Source: Bufo bufo
Taxonomy: Eukaryota; Chordata; Amphibia; Anura; Bufonidae
Length of the DNA: 64,000 nt
Assembly: GCF_905171765.1 (NCBI RefSeq)
Contig: NC_053392.1
Coordinates: 407,134,565 to 407,198,564, forward strand
Direction: 5' to 3'
The position numbers and the translations under genes were made by a program. The notes beneath the pieces are model-generated. The model was not told the origin of the DNA, did not search any database, and worked only from the letters and a program-made list of their open reading frames with translations. Shown in pieces: positions 41,401-53,299 of this stretch (within the stretch, counting starts at the first letter, position 1; every line of letters begins with the position of its first letter).

Positions 41401-42129
41401 TAGTGCTCAAAAGTTCGGGTCCCCATTGACTTCAATGGGGTTCGGGTTCGGGGTCAAGTTCGGGTCCCGAACTCGAACTTTTTTGTGAAGTTCGGCCGAA
41501 CCCGTCGAACCCGAACATCCAGGTGTCCGCTCAACTCTACATATTACTCATAAGATACAGTGAACACTGTAAAAACAATTTGTTAAAATTGCTGTTTTAT
41601 CTTCCCCTTAAAAATAAAATAACATTTATTTAACCCCTTAAGGACCGGGCTCATTTTCACCTTAAGGACCTGGCCATTTTTTGCAAATCTGACCAGTGTC
41701 ACTTTATGTGTGAATGACTTTAAAACGCTTTTACTTATCCAGGCCATTCTGAGACAGTTTTTTCATCACATATTGTACTTTATGACACTTGTAAAATGGA
41801 GTAAAAAAAAATCATTTTTATTTATAAAAAAATAACAAATTTACCCAAAAATTCAAAAAATTTGCAAATTTACAAGTTTCAATTTCTCTACTTCTATAAT
41901 ACATAGTAATACCTTCAAAAATAGTTATTAATTTACATTTCCCATATGTTAACTTCATGTTTAGATCATTTTGGGAATGCCATTTTATTTTTTGGGGACG
42001 TTACAAGGCTTAGAAGTTTAGAAGCAAATCTTGAAATTTTTCTGAAATTTTCCAAAACCCTCTTTTTAAGGACCAGTTCAGGTCTGAAGTCACTTTGTGA
42101 GGCTTACATAATAGAAACCACCCAAAAAT

Positions 42130-43000
42130 GACCCCATTTTGGAAACTACACCCCTCAAGGTATTCAAAACTGATTTTACAAACTTTAACCCTTTAGGTGT
42201 TCCACAAGAGTTATTGGCAAATGGAGATGAAATTTCAGAATTTAAATTTTTTGCCAAATTTTCCATTTTTATCTATTTTTTCCAGTAACAAAGCAAGGGT
42301 TAACAGCCAAACAAAACTCAATATGTATTGCCCTGATTTTGCAGTTTATAGAAACACTCCATATGTGGTTGTAAACTGCTGTACGAGCACACGGCAGGGC
42401 GCATAAGGAAAGGAATACCATATGGTTTCTGGAAGGCAGACTTTGCTGGACTGGTTTATTTACACCATGTCCCATTTGAAGCCCCCCTGATGCACCCCTA
42501 GAGTAGAAACTCCAAAAAAAGTGACCCCATTTTGGAAACTACGGGATAAGGTGGCAGTTTTGTTGGGACTATTTTTAGGGTACATATGATTTTTGGTTGT
42601 TGCTCTATATTAAATTTTTGTGAGGCAAGGTTACAAAAAAATTAAATTCTGTAATTTCATCTCCATTTGCCAATAACTCTTGTGGAACACCTAAAAGGTT
42701 AACAAAGTTTGTAAAATCAGTTTTGAATACCTGTAGGGGTGTAGTTTCTTAGATCGAGTCACTTTTATGGAGTTTCTACTCTAGGGGTGCATCAGAGGGG
42801 CTTCAGATGGGACATGGTGTCAAAAAACCAATCCAGCAAAATCTGCCTTCCAAAAACCATATGGCGCTCATTTCCTTGTGCGCCCTGCTGCTTGGCCATA
42901 CAGCATTTTACGACCCTATATGGGGTGTTTCTGAAAACTACAGAATCAGGGCAATAAATATAGAGTTTTGTTAACAGAAAATGGATTAAAATATGTTTTG
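42130..43000. repeat. Large inverted repeat in piggyBac 3' region
   Basis: 42180-42245 (aactttaaccctttaggtgt, caagagttattggcaaatgg) is the reverse complement of about 42635-42700. 42340-42500 (atggtttctggaaggcagac, tgatgcacccctagagtaga) pairs with about 42775-42920. The arms are roughly 350-400 bp with scattered mismatches and gaps. Confidence 0.75.
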
Positions 43001-43543
43001 GCACCGTATTATTTAATTTTTTTGACTGTGTTCATTTGAGGGGTTAGGTCATGTGTTATTTTTATAGAGCAGATTCTTAAGGACGCGGCAATACCTAATA
43101 TGTCTACTTTTTAAAATTTATTTAGGTTTTACACTATAATATCCTTTTTTAAACAAAAAAAAACTAAACATTTTAGTATCTCCATAGTCTGAAAGTACAA
43201 TTTTTTTTTTAGTTTTTAGCCGATTTTTTGTGGGATGGGAGGATGGCTTTATTGGCATTTTCGCGTGCATATGACTTTTTTATTGCTTGCTATCACACTT
43301 TTTGTGATGTAAGGTGACAAAAAAAAGCTATTTTTTACACCGTTTTTATTTTATTTTCATGTGGTATTTTTATAGTTCAGATTCTTACGGACGCAGCGGT
43401 ACCTAATATGCATACTTTTTTTTATTTATTTTAGTTTTACAAAATAATATTTTTGAAATAATTTTTTTTTTGTTTTAGTGTCTCCAGCCTGAGAGCCATA
43501 GTGTTTTTTCTGGGCGATTGTCTGTGGCCAGATAGAATTAAAA

Positions 43544-44345
43544 TTAGCGAAGGGGATTATAAATATAGTACTCCATGGAAGTGTGGTACTCTCTGAAGCA
43601 ACCATCAATGCAGAGGCCCGGATAATCGGGGCACGTGTCACGCTGAGTGGTGGTGTCCTTCTGTATCCCCCTCCTGTGACACACTCTCACTTTTTTTGGG
43701 AAGCCTCCAGTTCCCAAGGTACTCCGGCCTGCTCTTTCCCAGTCAAAAAAGATCAGGGCCTTGAGGACTGCCTCATAGAACTGCAGAAATTTCCCTGTGT
43801 TGCCAGCGCTCCGGGTCAGCACAAAAGAGTTGTACAAGGCAACCTGTACCAAGTAGACTGCAACTTTTTTGTACCATGCTCAGGTTTTGCGCATGGCGTT
43901 ATATGGCTTGAGGACTTGTTCAGAGAGATCAAACTCCTCCCATATACCGATTGTAGTCCAAGATACAATCAGGCTTGAGGACCATTGCCACGGTACCTCG
44001 CACAGGGACAGGGGTGATGCCATTAATGTGAATTGTGGACAGTACAAGGACATCCTCCTTGTCCTTATATCTGACCAGCAACAGGTTTCCACTGGTAAGG
44101 GTACGGGTCTCACCCCTGGGGATAGGTACCTGGAGGGCGAGGGTAGGGAGGCCGCGTTGATTTTTCAGCACGGTCCCACAAGCGGACATGGATCTGGCGG
44201 CAATGGACTGGAACAAGGGGATACTAGTATAAAAGTTATCCACGTACAGGTGGTAACCCTTATCTAGCAGTGGGTGCATAAGGTCCTACACAAGTTTCCC
44301 GCTAACACCCAGAGTGGGGGGACATTCTGGGGGTTCAATACGGGA
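43544..44345 (-). pseudogene. piggyBac transposase remnant (C-terminal half)
   Basis: The minus-strand translation reads PPECPPTLGVSGK, then a stop (TAG, near 44290) where relatives have Trp, then HPLLDKGYHLYVDNFYTS with the catalytic Asp of the third conserved block. Then come CGTVLKNQRGLP, VPVRGT, KPDCILDYNRYMGGV, and in another frame VLKPYNAMRKT and VALYNSFVLTRSAGNTG. The end is the Cys-rich finger VCHRRGIQKD...CIDGCFREYHTS. At least two frame changes and one stop are present, and the N-terminal part with the first catalytic residues is missing. The identification is firm; the gene is dead. Confidence 0.88.
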
Positions 44346-44374
44346 ATCTTGTCCCATTTTTTGCGGTTCGAATG

Positions 44375-44525
44375 TGGACCCATTCATTCTTAAATCTGTG
44401 TACCAGGCCGCAAATTATAGAACATATCCTATTCTTGTACATATTTAGGACAAGAATAGGCATTTATACAATGGGATCCATGAAAAGTGCAGACTGCAAA
44501 ACGGATACGGATACTGCTTAATATG
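44375..44525. repeat. Harbinger-type MITE remnant
   Basis: It shares tcctattcttgta, ggacaagaataggcattt, acaatgggatcc and tgcaaaacggat with the complete MITE at 59430-59754, in the same orientation. Both termini are lost or too decayed to place. Confidence 0.6.
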
Positions 44526-44544
44526 CAACCTTCCAACTTACTGG

Positions 44545-45010
44545 AATTCAAGTACGAGCATCTGTACGAGCAGCGCTAAACAGTGAATGATATGGTCATG
44601 CATATGACCACCTCAGCAGAGAGCAGTGTGTTATTTCGAGGTCAGCAGTGGCAGCTCATCAAAGAAGCCCTTTGAAGAAACCACAAAAATCTGTAAGTAG
44701 GGACAACTGCTGCATAAATAATGTCACCCCCCTCACATTAGAACAGGTGCTCGTGCTGATGCAAAAATGGAAAACGACGGAAGAAGAACAGCTTACACAT
44801 CTTGTGTTTTAGACACTTGCTATCAAAGCAAAATGGGGGAATGTTTTCCTCCTGCCAAATGACTATTACCAGGATGCTGTCTCTGTTTTCTCTTGCACAG
44901 CCTCCAGTGTCATCTCAGAGAGGTTTTCAGCATAGCAAAGGGGATTGAGACACCTAAATGGACCAAGTTGTCCTCTTCCAGTGTCCAAAACATTGCTTTT
45001 GGCAAAATAA
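44545..45010 (+). pseudogene. hAT transposase remnant (third family)
   Basis: Pieces in several frames read HLYEQR, VNDMVMHMTTSAESSVLF, RGQQWQLIKEA and, at the end, ASSVISERF, which belongs to the C-terminal dimerisation block (about 44905-44935). The first part parallels MLDWQKVVNYFVMH...RRWQL at 8363-8470, so the two remnants look like one family. Multiple stops and frame changes are present. No termini were recognised. Confidence 0.6.
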
Positions 45011-45404
45011 AAGAGGCATGAGGATTCACAGGATTTTTATATTCCTCTGGCTGAGGCAGATGAATAGATCTGCCCTCTCTGATAGTGTCCTATCTTGCAC
45101 TGTCTGCCTATAAAAATTGGAAGGCACTCTGTCCCCGTTAATGCATGATTTTTGGACACTTGTGTAGAATAAGCCACTCTTTTTTTCTGACACTAACATG
45201 TGTAAGTGTATAAACCCACATTGTCGTTTGTCATTTTAATGTCATTTTGGACACTTTAAACACAGAAGGTGTTGTGGGAAAAAGACAGTGTCTTGTTGGG
45301 ACCAAGTGTCCAAATATTAGGCCTCAATGGAAGAAGATCCCTGCCCCTGTTTATACATCCAAGACTATCTGCCCCCGATAAGGGAAAATGTTATTTACAT
45401 GGGA

Positions 45405-45625
45405 CTGAATGTTGAGGGGTGATGTTGTTTACATTGCATAGCATGTTGGAGGTGGCTGGGGAGGGGGTGATATTATTTACAAGGGACTGTATGTTGAAGG
45501 CGGCTGGGGAGGAGGTGATGTTATTTACATGGGACTGTATATTGGAGAGGGCTGGAGAGATGGTGTGATGTATTTACATGGGACTTGGCAGAGGTAGGAA
45601 AATAGCATTATTTACATGGGACAGT
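45405..45625. repeat. About 62-bp minisatellite (3-4 units)
   Basis: Units contain gatgttatttacatgggact followed by gtatgttgaaggcggctggg with variations, starting near 45420, 45465, 45520 and 45570. Confidence 0.7.
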
Positions 45626-45649
45626 TTGGTGAGGGGCTGAGGAATTATA

Positions 45650-46125
45650 ATTTTTGGACACTAAAGGGAGGAATATAACTACAGGGGGGCACTGCAGGAG
45701 GCATTATAAATACTAGGGGCACTTCAGGGCGAGAATTATAACAGTAGGGGACAATGTAAATACTAGGCGCACATCAGGGCTAGCATTAGAACAGTATGGG
45801 GCGATATAAATACTTAGGGCACTGTAGGAACATTTTAAATCCAGGGGACATTATAGGCGTTATTATTACTACTGGGGGCTCTATAGGAATGACTTATAGA
45901 TCTTCCTTATTTCTACTAAGAGCACTTTGGGGGACCTTATCACTACTGGTGGGTCTGTAGAGAGCTTTATTACTACTGGGGGACAATAAGGGGCCTTCTT
46001 TCTACTGGGACTCTGTGAGTGCATTATTAATACTGGAAGACTCTTCTACTAATGGAGACACTCTGGGGGAGCATTGTCATTGTTGTGGGCACTGTAGGGG
46101 GCAGTATCACTAATGAGAGCATTCA
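45650..46125. repeat. Degenerate short tandem repeats
   Basis: Loose units of about 30-45 bp contain variants of gggggcactgcaggaggcat and tattactactgggg. They are too decayed to set a period. The repeat continues from the minisatellite at 45405-45625. Confidence 0.55.
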
Positions 46126-47807
46126 AGAAGGAAATTACTACTGGTGGGACTTTGAGGAGAACTATTACTATGGGGAGGGGGGGGCTATCAGTATGGCACT
46201 AATCTTTCTTCAGGATCGTATTTGGGGGTATTGGGGAGCACAGCAAGCAGCAGGATAACACTTGTTTGGACTCAGGGTTGGGGTGATGAGAGAAAAGTGA
46301 AGAAGCTAAGATGTCTGTGTGGTCAAACTCTGCAGAGACGAGGCGCAGCTGAAAGAAGTTATCCTAGCCAAATGGAGAAGATGATGACAGAGAAGGTCCT
46401 ACATCTGAGGAGACATCACCTGGGAGGCCCTGGATGTGAGAGGTATGTGCTGCTATTCAGCAAATACTGTAAAATGCGGTGTGCAGGGGGAGGGTTGTCT
46501 TAGAGAATTGGGCATATTCATTGGGGGCTTGGGCCCCGGATCTTTTGAGACCCTAGCAACACCCCCTGGCAGAGCTCCATCCTCTCCTGCACTGGTCACA
46601 CGAAGTGCCTTCAGCACTGATCACATGGGACTGTGATGTAATCACAGTCCCACAGCTCTTCCAGTGCATTAGATTCAATTGTATTGCTGTCCTGAGGACA
46701 GTTGTATCTATCTGCAGGGAGTACATTCAGGGCCTGGGACAAAACATCAGGGGCCCAGGCCCGAAAGTTTTATCCTAGCAATGACCCTGATTCTTATAGA
46801 ACCAATTTCGATACAAATCAAATTTGTTTAAAAAATTTGATAAATAGGACACAAAACGAATTTTAAGAAATTCACTCAACCTTAATCTAATATTAAACCT
46901 ACTAACCAAACCATGCCGACTTTCTCACCCACTTTTCAAACCTGAAGTGGTGTAAAAATGTGTAATGTCACAAATGTTTATGCAAATAAACCCCAGAAAA
47001 TTGCAAGCCCTATTTTGAAACTATTAAAAAAAAAATTTAAGCCAGAATTATGGATTGCAGTACTTGATAAAATCCCCACAAAGTACCCAATTTTCAGTAC
47101 TCACTTTTTATTATTCAGTCTTTACTGAAGCATTGATTTCTCCTTGTTTATCTATGATCATTAATTAACAATACTTATCATGGGACTGGTTTTAAACAAT
47201 TGCACCATGTTGAAAATCAAAGTTACAATGTCTCCTTGCTCTGTGAACTCTAACAGAATTAGAAAAGCCATGATCATGAAGAAGGTCATCTAAGTAAGAG
47301 AGATGGTGCTAAATCAATGTGATGACTCACAACCCTTCTTTGTAATTATATGTGTCAACCAAATGTCATTTTAGAATTAATCTACATTAATTAGACAAAA
47401 TCACTAGAAGATTAGTGTCCTACACATCTTTTTGGCTGGGCATATATACTGAGACTTACGGTTGGACTATGCAGAAATAGCAATGTATAATTTTCTTCCT
47501 CTGAACATACATGCTAATGTTAGTACAGTAATATTAACATTTACAAATATATAGCCTTTCAGCAAAGAGCTGTCACCAGGTCTCCATCATTTTGTTTCTA
47601 TCCTTTGAGGTGTACAGAAATATATTATGCAGTGACCCGTCACTGCTAAGTGTTAATACCAGATTTACTGCTAAGGCCTAATATTATTGTTTATTGCTAA
47701 AAGTGGTTAATGTGTTAAATTGGATACTGAATATGATCTATGCACTATGTGACCCAAAGAGTGTATATAGGAAGCAAAACAGTTAAACTGGCAGCCTTAG
47801 TTACACA
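46126..47807. other. Unassigned DNA, left flank of the retrovirus
   Basis: 46200-46795 has repeat character (ggcccaggcccgaaag, tagcaatgaccctg at its end), like the edge of a DNA element, but no partner end was found. 46800-47807 is AT-rich with no frame, repeat or RNA gene recognised. It is a candidate host flank. Confidence 0.35.
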
Positions 47808-48413
47808 TGCTAGGTGATATCGCCATTTGCTCCTTTTGGTCTCGTTCTCACAACCCAAAAACGTCGCAGGAAGTACAATTGGGAAATTCTGGTGTAGTGT
47901 GCGTCGATGTGTGCGCAATTCCTTCAAAATAACGTCAGAAATGGTCTCAAGTAATATCCATAATGTGCCTGCTTCCAACAGCTAGGCGAGGTTTATTTAT
48001 ACCAGAAGATGGAAGGCGGTCTTACAATCATGGACCAATGGGGGGAGACAGGTGATTGGCTGGAATGCGGTCCTTACAATCATGACCAATGGGGAGACAG
48101 TTATGGGTATGAAGTGATTGGCTGGCGAAGATGTGAATGATCTTCACTTATTCGCGCCCTTTTCGTTGCCGCGCTTATCCTCGTGGATGAAGAAACCTTT
48201 GGTTCGATGGTCCCCATCCCTCCCATCTCAGCCGGCGCCATGACACTGCTATCCTGCAGTAATACCAGCCGGCACAAATCAACTACAGGGTCGGGACGAC
48301 CAGACATCGTTGCGAAAGTTTCTGTGCGATGCGAATGCTAACGCGAACGAATCTGCGGCATCTCCATAGGATTTATGGCGACCATACGGCGAACAATAAT
48401 TTTTCCACAAACA
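47808..48413 (-). repeat. Retroviral 3' LTR
   Basis: On the minus strand it begins TGTTTGTGG at 48413 and ends near ...CTAGCA at 47808, about 606 bp. A TATA box (TATAAATAAA) lies at about 48003-47994 on the minus strand and is preserved in the other LTR (about 56646-56637). Immediately upstream, 48427-48414 reads AAACAGGGGGGAAC, a good polypurine tract. This fixes both orientation and LTR start. Confidence 0.85.
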
Positions 48414-48754
48414 GTTCCCCCCTGTTTCGCCATATGTCGTATTCAGCGGCTCCCTAACACTACAATCACTCAAATCAGACCTCTAAAGGGAATAAACATG
48501 CAAAGGGGAACAGGCTACACGACAGATGAACTAACAAGAAGAACCTGTACTAGCATTTTCTTGGGCCTCTCGGGTGCTTGACCGCGACGTGTGGCAAGTG
48601 TGGTGACAGTGAAAAGTCTCTAAAGTGTCTTTAATAAAGAAATGCCTTCAAAAGGAAGGGTGGTTCTCCATGACGGTTCCTTAAAATGCGGTGGTTCGTC
48701 TTGGGTCGGTCTCCTGGAGTAAGATCAGGTTGCTCCGGGTGATGGTCTCTGCGA

Positions 48755-48949
48755 TCATAACGTGGTCCTCTGAACGGCTCCTCTCGACTCGATCATCAAG
48801 CAGCAGGTCATTCGCACCGCCACATAGAAAAGAAATAGAAAGCACAGCAGTAACAGGACATACACTCCTATTTCCTTAAGCCACGATCCTATAGAAAACA
48901 ACATATCACCGAAGCCCCGCAGGACCTTTAAAGGGGTTCCAACCTTCAT
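48755..48949 (-). pseudogene. env remnant: transmembrane tail
   Basis: A short minus-strand frame contains a strongly hydrophobic stretch (VYVLLLLCFLFLFYVAV) preceded by LFSIGSWLKEIG, as in the membrane anchor of retroviral TM proteins. It follows the integrase tail within a few hundred bases. The surface subunit, furin region, fusion peptide and heptad region are therefore absent. The remnant cannot encode an envelope. Confidence 0.6.
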
Positions 48950-48959
48950 CTACAATCAC

Positions 48960-51900
48960 ACGTGCTGTGCCCCTGTAACGCCTTAAATCTATCTAGATGG
49001 GCCTGAACTTGTCACCAGTATCTGCCACTCAGGTGCTGTTTTTTTACGACCCACCCAATCGCCTGATGGTATGGAATGCAAACCAGTTATAGATTCTGGA
49101 TCAGGAATAGATTCATAAACTCTCTGGTGTATCTGTCACGGGGTTCCGAAGGGTGCACTCGGTCCCCCATTGCCCGCAGACCCTGTTGCTTAGCTTTTGG
49201 AATGAGGTTCTGTGTTTGACCTCATTCCCAGGGCGGCTTTACTAGCTGGGTGGCTCCCTGCTCCTAGTCTGCCTTGAGCGCCGAGCTGATCACTCGGTGC
49301 TCGTACTGGTTGGGTCTGTCGGTCATGTGACGCTGGCCACGTCACATGACCCTCACTCTCCCCACTATAAATACAGGCAGCATGCTGGCTACAGGTTGAC
49401 TGTTAATTTCTAGGTTCCTGGCTATTTGTTGGACTGCTGAATACTTACCTGATCCTGTTCCTGACCATCCTTTTGCCTGCTCCTCCGGTACTGTGCATCC
49501 GTTCCTGGTATTGTGACCTCGGCTCCACCTGACTACTCTCTTAGGACTCCTCTTGTACTTCTCTGCTCTCCTGGTATTTGACCCCGGCTTCTCCTGACCA
49601 TTCTTTGCTTATCCTTTGTACTGCGTAGCTCTCTTGGTTCTGACCCGGTCCGTTCATGTTTCGTATTTTGTCTTGTCTGTCTTCCCTGCACATATCCTAA
49701 GTTAGGGGACTGTCGTCCAGTTGTCCCCTGTCATCAGGACTCGTGAGGCAAGTAGGCAGGGCCAGGGGTGAGGGTGGAAGCGCAGTGGTCACTATCCTTT
49801 CCCCTGTGTGTGTGTGGGACGTGACCGGTTACAGTATCTTTTGAAGTTCCCGTTGAAGAGACTGCACATACCCCGTCAGCTGAGATTGTAAAGATGGACA
49901 GCTGCTGGGGAAAGTACAACCCATCTTTGGTCTACTCCCGAACAGAATCTCTTATGGGGACAGCCCATAGGGCCATCTTGGTGCATTGCGCACAGAGTAG
50001 AGAGCATGGGACAAACACTCGGGCCACGGTTTACCCGTGTCGGCGGAGATCTTAGAGTCTTGTTCTTGATAGTACCGGTTAGTCTCTCCACCTTGCCACT
50101 GCTGTGGGGATGATAAGGAGTATGGAGACCCTGGGTGATGTGGAGAGCCTCACATATATCCTTAAAAACTTGTCCCGTAAAGTGAGTCCCCCGGTCAGAT
50201 CAATGGCTTCGGGTACTCCCCAGTCGACAGACAACCTCAGAAAGGATCTTTTGGCGGTCGTTGTGGCATTAGCTTTTTAACGGGCCAAAGGCCTCCGGCC
50301 ATCGCAGAAAACATGTCTGCACAGACCAAAGCATACTCGTGGGGCCCACTCTTAGGCATGTTGATGTAATCATTTGGATTCTCTGGAAAGGGTAGCTCAG
50401 GTTTTGGGGATTGTTTCTTGGGGTTATAGCCGGTCGTACAGGGTTGTGTAATGCACAGACCAGGCAAGCACTAGAAAAATTTGGTGGCTGTGGGTGGAGA
50501 ATCCTGGAGCTATCCAGTACTCTTCCACTTGAGCACACGGTGACAGTTTGTGGACTGGTACCTGGGGTAGTGAGCTAATGGGGCCATTCATTGGATACAA
50601 TACCTTGGCAAGCACCACTTACCACCGAGACCCCAGATCTTATCAGCCCCTCCGTTGCCCCCAACGGCTGCCCATTTCCGCTTCTCTCAGTTTCTCTGGC
50701 CTGAGCCTGCAACTTCTTGAACTCATCCAACGACACATCAGCGGGTTTAGCCAGCATTAGCGTCAGGGGAGGGGGGTCTAGGGCCGCTTCTTCAGCAGCC
50801 AGATCTGCCATTGCATTGCCCCTAGCTTCCATGGTGGTCTCTGTGGTGTGAGCCTTGACCTTTAAGATAGCCACTTCTAATGCGAGTGTATAACGCTACG
50901 AAGCAATCTGTTGATTAGTTTGGCGTGCTTCAGCAGGTTTCCCCGAGCTAGTGAGGAATCCTCTGGCCTGCCAAATTGGACCGAAATCATGGGCTATTCC
51001 GAAAGCGTACCTTGAATCCGTGTATAGCATTTTCCTTAATCCTTCATCTTGTTCTCACAGGCTCTGGCCAATGCGGTGTAGTTCGGCCTCTTGGCCCGAC
51101 ATGTGGCTGCCGAGTGAGCCTTTTTTCTACTATTTTGTCGACTGTTGTTTACAGCGTAGCCCGTGTGAGGTTTACCATCTGATGTGTAATACCTGGAACA
51201 TCTACAAAAAGATCTATTGCTTCCGGCAGGGAGCTCCCTTGACAGGGCTAACTGCTTCTGTCTCAAGCTCCATGAGCTTGAGACAGTTGTGATCATCTGA
51301 GTTTTCATGGTCATGTTAGCGTCAGTCGCAATCCTTTCGTCCCCCCTCTCTTCTTCCGAGTCTGATTGGTCGGAGAAGAGAAGCAGGATTGAGATGTACA
51401 TCGTCTAGTGTAAGGTTAGTAGGGGTGAGGAGAGCCACTTCATATTTGGTCAAACTGGCGGCCAAAAAGATGTTTCGTTTTGGACCTGGTTAAGGATCTC
51501 TTGGAAACAGTGTGGGGTGAAAAGGGTCAAAGGGGAATCCAAAACTATATCACCTACTTTGTGCAATAGTACAGCGGCAGGCGGCTACAGCTCGGATGCA
51601 CCTAGGGTGATCCTTTGATGACCGATCCAGTTCAGGTTGAACTGTACATGATGATATACCTGAATCCGGGTAATGGGTCAATACCCCAGTGGCATGCCCT
51701 TTTACTTTCTATGACAGAAAAGGTGAAAAAGGGTAGTTTGTAGTTAGAGATACTTAGTGAAGGGGCTCTAGAAAGTTCCGGGATCAGGATCCTACAGGGT
51801 TGACCAGTTTTCATCAGTTAATTGAAATGGTTGGTTGGATGGAAGAGTATAGAGAGGGACCCAGTTTGGATGAGATATTTGGGATCTGATCTCTGCTATA

Positions 51901-52880
51901 ATTTATTAGACCTAGAGGGCTCTTAACTGTCGGGCATTACGAAGGTCGAATAAAGTCCCTTTGTGAGTCTGTATCCATTGCATTGTCAAATGTCGGGTTC
52001 CTTTGTGAGAACATGACCTAGAAAAGTAACCTTTAAGTAACGAGATGGTATGCCTATAGCATGACTCCTTATGAGGGCAACAAACCAACAAATCGTCCAC
52101 ATATTCAATAGGGCGACCTCCGGATCCTCTGGCACCCACTGATCTAATACCACCTTTAGCTTACAACGGTATTCCGATGGGCTAGTCATGGACCCTTGTG
52201 GGAACGGGTCCATGTAAGTTGTTTACCATGAATGAAAAAGCAAAGAGATATTGACACTGGGATCCAGTGGTACAGAGAGAAAAGCATTGGACAAGTCGAT
52301 GACACTAAAGTACGAAGCTTAGGGGTATGGAAGCAAGTAATGTGTGAGGAATTAGGCACTACGGGGCATCACTGACTAATGATTTGTTATGGCTCTGAGA
52401 TCAGGAACCAGTCGGTGAGTGACTTCCTGGCCCTTGGCTGTTTCTTTGCCACCGAAATAGAGGAGTGGTATATGGGGATTGAGTTGGGGGGTCAATACCC
52501 CGATTTGGAGATACCTGTTGATCTGATTTTGAGGCTGTCCATCTGCGCTACCTCAGCGGGTACTGCGTAATCTTGGTAATAACGCAACCTGGGGCAATCC
52601 ATATAGTGGCTGAGGTACTGGCAATAGGGCCGACGTCATACTTGTCAACCAACCCAAAGTTTAGGGGATCTACCTTGGCCATACATTCAGGACACAAAGT
52701 TGCCCAGGTTCGTCCAGTATACGGAACTGCCACCACTGCACACAGCAGGCTCGTCTGTGAGGTGCAACTAGTAACCACAACACCCTCTGGGGTATAGGAG
52801 ATTTTTGGCCTGAAGTTCCGGACAGAATGTCTGCCCCCAAAAGGTTAATAGGGACATCATCTGAGATCAACAAAGATCTA
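48960..52880 (-). pseudogene. Retroviral pro-pol remnant
   Basis: Minus-strand fragments in several frames include protease end (INLLGADIL, about 52845); reverse transcriptase with FPQG near 52205 and the catalytic YVDD near 52103-52092; the RNase H end (AILKVKAHTTETTMEARGNA, about 50871-50812); and integrase with ADMFS (first Asp, about 50323), a GTHFTGQ-like block (about 50190) and GKVERL with the Glu (about 50095). The integrase tail (HSIPSGDWVGRK) is at about 49075-49040, separated by the solo LTR. Stops and frame changes are frequent, so no functional polymerase is encoded. Confidence 0.85.
49134..49833 (+). mobile_element. Solo LTR (700 bp) inside the retroviral integrase
   Basis: It starts tgtcacggggttccg and ends gtgaccggttaca. 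The 5-bp duplication gtatc flanks it exactly (49129-49133 and 49834-49838). A TATA box (ctataaatacagg) lies at about 49371-49380 on the plus strand, opposite to the host retrovirus. No internal region is attached, so it is the product of LTR-LTR recombination. The 5-bp duplication and TG...CA ends fit a Gypsy or ERV LTR. The family was not recognised. Confidence 0.9.
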
Positions 52881-53299
52881 ACTGCTTCTGTGTGTTGGCC
52901 TAACTTACAGTGCAGATGTTTCTCTGAGAGTCACTGATTGACCTGTAAGTCCAACGGTGGGGGGTAGTCTTGCCAGAAAGTGGAATCCTGCCTCTAAAGT
53001 GTCTTGGTTTTTAGGGACAGTTCTGGCTGCGCCGGTGGTCAATGAGGCAGGATAGAGGGTATGGCAATTCCTCAAGAAACAGGATTGAATGTGCTGACAC
53101 CAGTTTGCCTTTCCCTATCGGGTTGAGCTGTTGGACTGTGAGCAGCTCCGATGTTCTGGGATGGTACAGGATCGGGGAAGAAATGGTAGGCCTTCCGGAG
53201 GGCCATCCATATTGCGGTATGATTTCCCCTGGGTTGGTTTATGTGCATAGGGCCGGGTTAGGGGTGGTCGTTACTAGGTTTGGAGAATCCTGGTGCCTC

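Larger units (their letters stand above)
16743..41539 (+). mobile_element. hAT-A1: outermost hAT element, split by nested inserts
   Basis: The termini are tagggttgagcaaacccgaa at 16743 and, on the complement, tagagttgagcggacacctg at 41539. The 8-bp target duplication catattac is perfect (16735-16742 and 41540-41547). The element is interrupted by a LINE piece (16993-17986) and by hAT-B with all its own inserts (21168-38673). Removing these leaves about 6.3 kb, close to the 6.9 kb of the intact relative hAT-A2. Inner terminal regions are rich in gttcgggttcg repeats, as in the other copies. The transposase is split and carries stops, so this is the oldest layer of the nest. Confidence 0.92.
41629..44390 (-). 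mobile_element. piggyBac-like element, 5' part missing
   Basis: On the minus strand a decayed piggyBac transposase (about 44345-43544) is followed by a long 3' region ending at ttaacccctta (41629-41639), a TTAA-containing end of the kind piggyBac uses. The 3' region holds a large inverted repeat (42130-43000). Upstream, at about 44375, the sequence passes into a Harbinger-like remnant, so the N-terminal half and 5' terminus are lost. The exact 3' terminus is inferred from TTAA only. Confidence 0.7.
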
